Source: SLDF01 sp964537925 (lineage in GTDB: Bacteria > Bacteroidota > Bacteroidia > Chitinophagales > Saprospiraceae). From it: 64,000 bases of DNA. Shown here one piece after another: positions 58,755 to 64,000 of this stretch. Position numbers and translations under genes: made by a program. The stretch is taken from the NCBI GenBank assembly GCA_964537925.1, contig CAZICV010000006.1, forward strand, positions 224,251 through 288,250, given 5' to 3'. The notes under the pieces are model-generated. The model was not told the origin of the DNA. It searched no databases and worked only from the letters and a program-made list of their open reading frames with translations. The first letter of the stretch is position 1. Every line of letters begins with the position of its first letter.

Positions 58755-58924
58755 GCCGGTGGATTTTCAGATTCATTCAACTCCACGCCCTCGGTGATAT
58801 CCTCACGCACTAGCCGCCCCTCCAGGTAGTCGCGCTCTGCTGCTCGCAGTAACTGCCTCATGTCATCACTAGTGGCTATAAGGCCCAAGTCATGCAGGGC
58901 GTTAAAAAAGTGTGACCCCGTCAT
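58751..58924 (-). CDS. 57-residue phage protein, unknown
   Basis: A short frame from ATG 58924 (MTGSHFFNALHDLGLIATSD) to TGA at 58751 fills the gap between the NTase-fold gene and the PAPS-reductase-family gene. It overlaps the first by 23 nt and the second by 4 nt (ATGA). It is acidic and helical (MRQLLRAAERDYLEGRLVRE). It is easily missed because of its length; coupling on both sides supports it. Confidence 0.6.
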   Translation of the reverse strand: MTGSHFFNALHDLGLIATSDDMRQLLRAAERDYLEGRLVREDITEGVELNESENPPA

Positions 58925-59405
58925 AGCCGACTGTTTTGCAGGTTTTAAAATCTATATAGGCCCTGAGATCAGATGCGTGCTTCAAACCGCCATAGCGGTT
59001 GAAGTAGCGAAACTTTGCCTCCATTATTGGTTCCGGTCTGGCCAGCCTGAGCCTGTGCCCCTTGAATTCGTAGATGCCTGATTCCTCCGTCGAGATAAAA
59101 AGATCTACAACGGAGCCGGCGCTTGTTACCCGTAGGTGCCAGTTAGAATCTTCGCCTTGCTCATACCCTTCATCGTCGGTATCGTGCAGATCCAATAGTG
59201 GCAGGAAGAACTCCTTGGTCGGACCCACTATATCAATGTCATGGCAGTCCCGGCTAATGATGTCACGCAGGTACAAGGCCAGTGAGCCGCTGAGAATAGG
59301 CACAGGGCCACCTTCAGTTATAAGCGGGTCTACCAGGCGGATGTACTCCTCAAGCAGAGTGGCATTATGGCTGGATATTTGATCAGTTGCCCTCATGGTT
59401 CTCAT
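58902..59405 (-). CDS. NTase-fold protein (MNT/AbiEii-like)
   Basis: The 167-residue protein has the nucleotidyltransferase signature ILSGSLALYLRD then CHDIDIVGPT (GSx-DxD), with a distal acidic residue at SVVDLFI. AbiEii and MNT-type toxins/antitoxins share this core, as do AMPylation or nucleotide-transfer enzymes, and the protein lacks the partner HEPN domain. The sequence YFNRYGGLKHASDLRAYIDF in the C-terminal part is typical of this group. It is followed by the 57-residue gene with a 23-nt overlap. Confidence 0.6.
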   Translation of the reverse strand: MRTMRATDQISSHNATLLEEYIRLVDPLITEGGPVPILSGSLALYLRDIISRDCHDIDIVGPTKEFFLPLLDLHDTDDEGYEQGEDSNWHLRVTSAGSVVDLFISTEESGIYEFKGHRLRLARPEPIMEAKFRYFNRYGGLKHASDLRAYIDFKTCKTVGYDGVTLF

Positions 59406-59613
59406 TTTTATTCAGTTCATCTATTAGGAAGTCAGCGGTCTTTACCGCCAGATCGACAAGCTTTTCCGGTAGAGGCATACCCGTGCTTCCGGCTGCGATG
59501 TAGCCAGAAAGAGCCATCGCAGCGAAGTACTCGCGCTTGGTTAGGCCCGCTTGTCCATATGCCATTATTTCATCAGTCATTGGGAAAGCGGGTTCATTGT
59601 GGTATGTGTACAT
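59383..59613 (-). CDS. Small phage protein with a GLTKREYFA motif
   Basis: The 76-residue protein (MYTYHNEPAFPMTDEIMAYG) contains QAGLTKREYFAAMALSGYIA, a pattern repeatedly seen in small hypothetical phage proteins. Function is unknown. It overlaps the NTase gene by 23 nt. Confidence 0.65.
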   Translation of the reverse strand: MYTYHNEPAFPMTDEIMAYGQAGLTKREYFAAMALSGYIAAGSTGMPLPEKLVDLAVKTADFLIDELNKNENHEGN

Positions 59614-59667
59614 AGTCTATGTTTTTTATAGTGTACTTTTTTTGAATGTGATTGAATAGCCAGATTA

Positions 59668-59961
59668 TTAGCCCACGATGAATTCATAGGAAAGAAGAAG
59701 CCTATCGTCATACTCCTTCAGTATTTTGAATACGAGATCTGCGGGGTCGTTTATTACTCCGAGTTGTTGGACCGGAAGCCAATAATGCCGTCCCTGGCCT
59801 TCGTCGGCATCGGCGTTTGAGAGGATTTCCGTAGATCCAACTTCCTGTAGTCGTCTCCTTGCTTTTACTCTGATCAGTTCCCGGAAATCAGGATCACATG
59901 CGTTTTCCTCAATGGAGTCTGCCAGTATGACGATTCTTTTTGATGCCTCTGTGCTGCTCAT
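59668..59961 (-). CDS. Small phage protein, unknown
   Basis: The 97-residue protein starts MSSTEASKRIVILADSIEEN, with CDPDFRELIRVKARRRLQEV as a basic helix and a beta-rich C-terminal part (RHYWLPVQQLGVINDPADLV). It overlaps the upstream gene by one base (TGATG). It is not recognised. Confidence 0.5.
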   Translation of the reverse strand: MSSTEASKRIVILADSIEENACDPDFRELIRVKARRRLQEVGSTEILSNADADEGQGRHYWLPVQQLGVINDPADLVFKILKEYDDRLLLSYEFIVG

Positions 59962-60326
59962 CACTCCTCCTCGTTTGTACCGCCCAGAAATTCCTGATTG
60001 AACAGGGTCAAATCGCTGTCCTTCATCGGCTCTGACCATGTGTCCAGCGTATCACGGCGTACGTATGTCTTTTGACCCGGTTCCGGGTGATTGAGCATTA
60101 CGTCGCACTCGACTTGCCGCTCTTCGTGCCCTGCTGTGATCAGTGCCGCCAGGTCATTGATGGTCTTTTGTTGCACGTTCATTTTAGCCTTGTACCGCTT
60201 CATGACAGAGGACTTCTCGTCAGCTGTCTGCTGCATCTCGTCCAACGTCGTTGCCAGCTCACGGCTGACATCATTTAGTTCATCCGGGCTCAGCGCACAC
60301 CGGAGAGTACGTACTTCTGTAAGCAT
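59961..60326 (-). CDS. Phage protein with coiled-coil start, unknown
   Basis: The 121-residue protein begins with a coiled coil (about 15-50, SRELATTLDEMQQTADEKSS) followed by DLAALITAGHEERQVECDVM and a compact C-terminal part. Such proteins are common in phages near replication genes. The function is unknown. Confidence 0.5.
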   Translation of the reverse strand: MLTEVRTLRCALSPDELNDVSRELATTLDEMQQTADEKSSVMKRYKAKMNVQQKTINDLAALITAGHEERQVECDVMLNHPEPGQKTYVRRDTLDTWSEPMKDSDLTLFNQEFLGGTNEEE

Positions 60327-60354
60327 GTTGTTTGATTGTATAGGTTAATAGATG

Positions 60355-60467
60355 TGGCCGGGGCAGGACTCGAACCTGCATTTGTCGCAAACCCTGCGAG
60401 CGTCCGAGTTGAACGGAACCAAACCCCTGCACTAGGAGGGTGCGTCTACCAATTCCGCCACCCGGCC
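60355..60467 (-). tRNA. tRNA-Leu-like gene with an expanded central region
   Basis: On the minus strand GGCCGGG (7 bp) pairs with CCCGGCC, the D-arm GCGGAATTGGTAGACGC is of Leu type, and GCAGG-TTCGAGT-CCTGC is a perfect T-arm. The span is 113 nt, about 25 more than a normal tRNA-Leu. Two anticodon arms are possible: CCCTC-CTAGTGC-AGGGG (imperfect) and TTCCG-TTCAACT-CGGAC (anticodon CAA, Leu). The second, with variable arm TCGCA/TGCGA, would leave an extra 22-25 nt after the D-arm. CCA is not encoded. Confidence 0.65.
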
Positions 60468-60526
60468 TGAAAATCCGGGAGTGAGCAACTTTTTGACCAC
60501 TCCCGGAGAACTGACTAACTCTAATC

Positions 60527-61354
60527 TCACATCTCGCCGAACGGGAGGCTGGCCGTAGCGGGCCTCGTTCTTTTATCCGAGCCTGGGCCCGGTTGTTCTT
60601 CAGCTACGTAAACCTTCCTGTCCTGCAGAGTCAGCGATGCAGGCATCACCAGGTTGAGCGGTTTGGCGTGTGGGTTGATCCGGTGCCAAAGAGCCTTGGT
60701 ATGCTTAAAGAGGGTGTACAGCTCAGCCATACTCTCCTCCGGCTCCTCTATCTTCCAACCGGCCCCCTGGATACGCTTACCGGTCTTGTCGGGCCCTTTC
60801 GTGGTAGCTGACAAGTGCAGCGCGCCGATACGCCTAATCGGTTCGTCCGGGTACTTCTCGTTCCACATCTTCGCATACGTAGCCAACTGGACGTAATGCG
60901 AGTCGTAGATGCCTTTGCCGGTCTTGGTATCGATCAGCCAGCGCTCACCGTCCAGCATGGCTACCATGTCGAGCGTACCGCCTGCCCCGACCGTATCGGA
61001 TACGATCACGACCTCAACCCCAATGATCTCGGGTTTGTGCTCGTTGTAGAAGTCGGTGAACCGGGCAATCATTTTCCACTCATCCAGGCTGTAGCCGTCT
61101 ACCCAGTCAACCTCTTTGCCGAGTAGTAGCGTCTCTATTGCCTCGTGTATTCTACTGCCGCGTGCAGCGGCTTCCTGTAGTATTTTGTCGGCGTTGTTGC
61201 CGACACTTTTTAGCCAGCTCGAGAAGCCCTCCCCTTTGGGGTAGCAATCCAGGATGGTCGTCACTGAGGGGAAGTACTCGCCCCCTTCGTTCTTATAGTA
61301 CCGCTCATCCAGGAACTCGACCCGGCCGCCGTTGAAGTCTGCGAATGTCCTCAT
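60527..61354 (-). CDS. RecB-like PD-(D/E)XK nuclease
   Basis: The 275-residue protein is an exonuclease-type PD-(D/E)XK enzyme. It has GSRIHEAIE (H70), GVEVVI (E114), GTLDMVAML (D129), WLIDTKTGKG (D142, K144) and QLATYAKMW (Q156-Y160), the motif set of RecB and Cas4-type nucleases. Together with the SSB-like and SMC-like proteins next to it, it may make a DNA end-processing and recombination module. The C-terminus is a short disordered tail. Confidence 0.85.
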   Translation of the reverse strand: MRTFADFNGGRVEFLDERYYKNEGGEYFPSVTTILDCYPKGEGFSSWLKSVGNNADKILQEAAARGSRIHEAIETLLLGKEVDWVDGYSLDEWKMIARFTDFYNEHKPEIIGVEVVIVSDTVGAGGTLDMVAMLDGERWLIDTKTGKGIYDSHYVQLATYAKMWNEKYPDEPIRRIGALHLSATTKGPDKTGKRIQGAGWKIEEPEESMAELYTLFKHTKALWHRINPHAKPLNLVMPASLTLQDRKVYVAEEQPGPGSDKRTRPATASLPFGEM

Positions 61355-61357
61355 CGG

Positions 61358-62011
61358 TTAAAATGGTAAGTCGTCCTCAAATGGCTCAGTCTCGCGGTGC
61401 GTTGATGCCGCCCCTTGAGTCTCTGCTACAGCTTCTTCCTCAAGGTTGCCGTATATCTCACGCAGCTTCTCGTCCAGGCGTACGATCATGGTCTTGAAGA
61501 ATTCAAGGCGATCTGAATCGTCCCATTCCACTTTGCCCTTTCGTTTGATCTGCGCCAGCTCGGGCAGCTTTCCGGGGTTCTCCCTTGTAAAATAGCGCTT
61601 GAGCCAACCGGCATCCTGCTGGATGAAAATGGTCGATTTCTTCTTGCCGTCCTTTTCCTGGAAGTTCGGGCAGATCATCATCAGTCCCTCCAGATCGGCA
61701 TTCGGGATGGTCGTCAGAAAAGCCGTAGCGTAGCCGCTCGACAGGTTCATCTCAACCAGCCAGTCTTGGCCCTTAGCGCGGATGCGTATCTGCAGGAAGT
61801 CTCCGTACTCCTCATGTGTGCGGACCTTGATCCCGACCAGACGGCCGGTGATATCCTTGTACTGCAGCTCGTAGACGGTGGATCCGTCTTTTTTCTGCAC
61901 AGCAACGGCTCCCGGCGTATTATCCTTGCACCGCTCTGCGATGTAGCCGTTTTTAACGGTCAGGAACTTGGCATTGCCGCCGCCGCTCCCCAGTCCTTCT
62001 GTCAATCCCAT
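61358..62011 (-). CDS. SSB-like DNA-binding protein
   Basis: The 217-residue protein has a beta-rich N-terminal two thirds (YELQYKDITGRLVGIKVRTH, LQIRIRAKGQDWLVEMNLSS) and a disordered tail ending EPFEDDLPF. That is the acidic C-terminal tip by which SSB proteins recruit partners (DDxPF). Single-strand binding is therefore likely, though the OB fold cannot be proved by eye. The start overlaps the end of the ATPase gene by 10 nt and the stop is 3 nt before the nuclease gene. Confidence 0.65.
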   Translation of the reverse strand: MGLTEGLGSGGGNAKFLTVKNGYIAERCKDNTPGAVAVQKKDGSTVYELQYKDITGRLVGIKVRTHEEYGDFLQIRIRAKGQDWLVEMNLSSGYATAFLTTIPNADLEGLMMICPNFQEKDGKKKSTIFIQQDAGWLKRYFTRENPGKLPELAQIKRKGKVEWDDSDRLEFFKTMIVRLDEKLREIYGNLEEEAVAETQGAASTHRETEPFEDDLPF

Positions 62012-63348
62012 GGCATGGTGTTTTTATTGGTGTTTGATATGGTTTCGTTCTTTGCGGGCCCCGGCGATGTAGCAGCCTCTGCAACCGGCTTATCTGCCTT
62101 CGTTGCGGTGGTTTTTACAGGGGCCTTTTTCTCCGGTTGGGGCACAGGTCCTTCCGCCTGCTCGATCAGCTCCATTTTGACGCCCTCACCGCCGTCCCAC
62201 AGGGGGCGTTCCAGGCAGAGCTGCAAGCCTCGCTCCTCAGCCCATGCGAACAGATGCTCCGCACTCTTACGGTCCAGACAAGCTCCGTCGAAATGGAGGT
62301 AAGGAATTTCCCCGCGCATGCTCTCGGCGATCTGTATGGCTGCAATCAACTTGCGGGAGGCAGCTATTTGCTCGTCCTCGAACGGCAGTCCATCCAGCAG
62401 CAGATCGTCTCCGTCCTCAGAGAAGGCCAGCCCTTCAGCCGGTAGCTTGACCGAGCGGATAGCCGCCATTTTCTTTTCCCTGATCTCTTTGATCTTGTCG
62501 TCGAGCTCTTTGTGCTGCGTATCCAGTTTGGTCGCGATGGATGCTTCCTTCGCGAGCTGTTTGGCCTCCCTGATCTTGTCTGAGGACTGGATCTGTGTAC
62601 GTATTTTATCGAGCTCTTCATCCTCGTGTACCGGCGTGTTTTTCAACCACTCCTCCCCCTTCTCCACCTCCAGCGTGTATTTGTCGATCTGCTCCTGTAG
62701 CTCTGCGATCTTGTCGCGCCGGGTTTTTAGCCCATCCTGGACACGCACGACCTGTGCGTTGTGCGCTGTCATCTCTTCCAGCTTTTGGGAAGCTTCCGCC
62801 GTGTCAACTTCAGGCATTGCGGCCAGTTTCTCGTCGAACGGTTTCACGCGGGCCTTTGCAGCCTTTAACTCTGCGCCCTTTTCCCGCCTGGCGTCAGAGG
62901 CCGTTTTCTCCGCCTCGTTGAGGTCCCGCAGGTCAAGTCCCGCGATCTTCTCAAGCAGCTCGCGCCTGGGCTTCGGTTGCAGGGCCAGAAACTTGTCGAT
63001 GTCAAAGTGCATGCCTGCGCCAGCCAGCTCGACCAGCAGTTCCTTTGTCGTGTTCATCGGCAGCCCGTCGCTTGACAGGACCTCCAGCTTAGGTTCCTTG
63101 CCTTCCGTGAACCGGGCTACCAGTGTCCGGCCGTCCTCAAGCTCAAACTCAAGGCCGCCGGCCGTCTTTCCTTCCGTGATAGGCCGTGAAGGAAACTTCT
63201 TGGTAAGCAGGTCCATCAGGGCGCGTCCTGCGCTGGTCTTGCCCGCTCCGTTCGGGCCAACCAGCATGAAGCTGGCGCCGTTCGGGTTGAACTCGTGTTT
63301 GCCCCGAAGGGACTTGTAGTTCTCGATCTGTATTTTAATCACTTTCAT
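62002..63348 (-). CDS. SMC/RecF-like ATPase
   Basis: The 448-residue protein has an ABC-type head with MKVIKIQIENYKSLRGKHEF and Walker A GPNGAGKTS (32-40), a long coiled coil (about 170-300, EKLAAMPEVDTAEASQKLEE onward) and a C-terminal half head with DLLLDGLPFEDEQIAASRKL and IPYLHFDGACLD. The last 40 residues are disordered. It resembles SbcC/RecF-type recombination ATPases, usually partnered with a nuclease; the RecB-like nuclease and SSB-like protein are next to it. Confidence 0.8.
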   Translation of the reverse strand: MKVIKIQIENYKSLRGKHEFNPNGASFMLVGPNGAGKTSAGRALMDLLTKKFPSRPITEGKTAGGLEFELEDGRTLVARFTEGKEPKLEVLSSDGLPMNTTKELLVELAGAGMHFDIDKFLALQPKPRRELLEKIAGLDLRDLNEAEKTASDARREKGAELKAAKARVKPFDEKLAAMPEVDTAEASQKLEEMTAHNAQVVRVQDGLKTRRDKIAELQEQIDKYTLEVEKGEEWLKNTPVHEDEELDKIRTQIQSSDKIREAKQLAKEASIATKLDTQHKELDDKIKEIREKKMAAIRSVKLPAEGLAFSEDGDDLLLDGLPFEDEQIAASRKLIAAIQIAESMRGEIPYLHFDGACLDRKSAEHLFAWAEERGLQLCLERPLWDGGEGVKMELIEQAEGPVPQPEKKAPVKTTATKADKPVAEAATSPGPAKNETISNTNKNTMPWD

Positions 63349-63366
63349 TTTGGGTGGTATTTAGAG

Positions 63367-63690
63367 TTAATAAGCTCGTGTATCTGCCGGGGCCCGACCG
63401 CCGGGCACGGTGGGCGACCAATCCGTTTCATCAGGCTCCTCGCTCTCTTCCTCGTCTCCCGGGCTCAGGACCGGGTAGTCTTTGAAGTACTGCCGCATGA
63501 TGCGCTCGATCAGGCCGTTCTCAAGGAAGTGGTAGTATCCTTTTTCGGACCAGTACCCGGCCCTGAAGGACCACTTGCGGAAGCGCTCGTGCGGGATAAT
63601 GATCGCCACCTCGCTCCCGTCGGCATACGCTATTTGGGCATCAATGCCGTCAACGTTGGCGATTGTCTCAATGCTGGTGATCTTGCTCAT
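63367..63690 (-). CDS. Small phage protein, unknown
   Basis: The 107-residue protein (MSKITSIETIANVDGIDAQI) has a compact beta start, a basic centre (HERFRKWSFRAGYWSEKGYY) and a disordered acidic tail. It is not recognised. It overlaps the upstream partial gene by 4 nt (ATGA) and ends 18 nt before the ATPase gene. Confidence 0.5.
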   Translation of the reverse strand: MSKITSIETIANVDGIDAQIAYADGSEVAIIIPHERFRKWSFRAGYWSEKGYYHFLENGLIERIMRQYFKDYPVLSPGDEEESEEPDETDWSPTVPGGRAPADTRAY

Positions 63691-64000
63691 GACTGGACCG
63701 CCTCCGCCGGTTGGATACTTTTCAAGCTATTCAGCCTGGTGCGAACAGTAGCTATGAAGGCGTCGTATTCAACCCTGTGTTTGTGGCCGGCACCATACAC
63801 GCGATGTACTTTCTTTTCAAAATCCTCAAGAGACCCCTTGAAGCAGCCGCATACGAAAAAGGCCTCCTTTATTGCATAGTAACTTACATCTGAGCGCGAC
63901 CCGATCTCGTCAGATATTATCCAGTAATTGGACAGTTTGATCTTCGTCCCCCGCAGGTAGAGATAGCCGCCTACCTGAAGGTTGTCCGGCAGGGACGTGA
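63687..64000 (-). CDS. C-terminal part of an LPxNLxVGG repeat protein
   Basis: A minus-strand frame is open from the window edge to the stop at 63687. It begins TSLPDNLQVGGYLYLRGTKI, which is the LPDNLxVGGxLxLxGT repeat of phage-encoded leucine-rich-like proteins, followed by a helical domain SYYAIKEAFFVCGCFKGSLE. Only the last repeat and the C-terminal 80 residues are in the window, so length and start are unknown. Confidence 0.6.
   Translation of the reverse strand, partial: TSLPDNLQVGGYLYLRGTKIKLSNYWIISDEIGSRSDVSYYAIKEAFFVCGCFKGSLEDFEKKVHRVYGAGHKHRVEYDAFIATVRTRLNSLKSIQPAEAVQS

Noticed and set aside
60355..60467. tRNA-like gene as the phage attachment site
   Set aside because: It is flanked on both sides by phage genes, so it is internal to the prophage; the left boundary near 19.8 kb shows no tRNA fragment or visible direct repeat of it.

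Overview
The window is a piece of a Bacteroidota chromosome (about 1-19,800) followed by most of an integrated tailed phage (about 19,800 to the right edge). The phylum is read from several signs. There is a secreted protein with SprB-type repeats and a type IX secretion (T9SS) C-terminal domain, a DUF2911 protein and a NamZ-type (DUF1343) lipoprotein or exported enzyme. The -7 promoter element TAnnTTTG recurs upstream of genes, and Shine-Dalgarno sequences are almost absent. The style fits Chitinophagia or Saprospiria better than Bacteroides, but the genus cannot be named from this sequence.

Host part. A leftward operon carries an exported beta-barrel-like protein, an RluC/RluD pseudouridine synthase, a DUF1415 protein and the start of a LuxC-type acyl-CoA reductase that runs off the left edge. 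To its right lie a cystathionine gamma-synthase-family enzyme, a SET-domain protein, a cupin, a NUDIX hydrolase, a DUF4442 hot-dog protein, a DUF2911/TPR protein, a DEAD-box RNA helicase with a 5' leader, CoaD, an exported unknown, dihydrolipoyl dehydrogenase, a 1.1k-residue T9SS repeat protein, a lipoprotein FKBP isomerase, a helix-hairpin-helix outer-membrane protein and a NamZ-like exo-muramidase.

Phage part, nearly all on the minus strand, so it reads right to left. The right end (64-52.7 kb) is replication and recombination: an LPxNLxVGG repeat protein, an SMC/RecF-like ATPase, an SSB-like protein with a DDLPF tail, a RecB-like nuclease, a tRNA-like gene with an expansion, an NTase-fold protein, a PAPS-reductase-family protein, an SNF2 helicase, a VRR-NUC nuclease and a primase-polymerase/SF3 helicase. 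Next to the last is a 326-bp gene-free block with a 23-bp inverted repeat and GAAGGGTAG iterons, a candidate origin. From 52.4 to 45.3 kb come tail genes: the tape measure and a tail chaperone pair with a likely -1 frameshift. From 44.1 to 39.1 kb come the small and large terminase subunits, portal and MuF-like head protein. A small cargo region (39-35.6 kb) has an XRE regulator, an SRAP/HMCES protein and umuDC. From 35.5 to 26.8 kb come a hub-like protein and three Cys-rich virion proteins, two of them built of Ig-like repeats. From 26.7 to 19.8 kb come a structural protein, two overlapping holin-like proteins, scaffold, major capsid, amidase endolysin and distal unknown genes.

The four late transcription units appear to be run from two kinds of conserved promoter. 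One (copies at 26.7 and 35.6 kb) has a near-identical 23-bp upstream element. The other (copies at 44.1 and 50.1 kb, a weaker one at 52.0 kb) has an ATTACCGTAATAT element fused to the -7 box. No integrase and no right-hand attachment site lie in the window, so the right end of the prophage is outside it.
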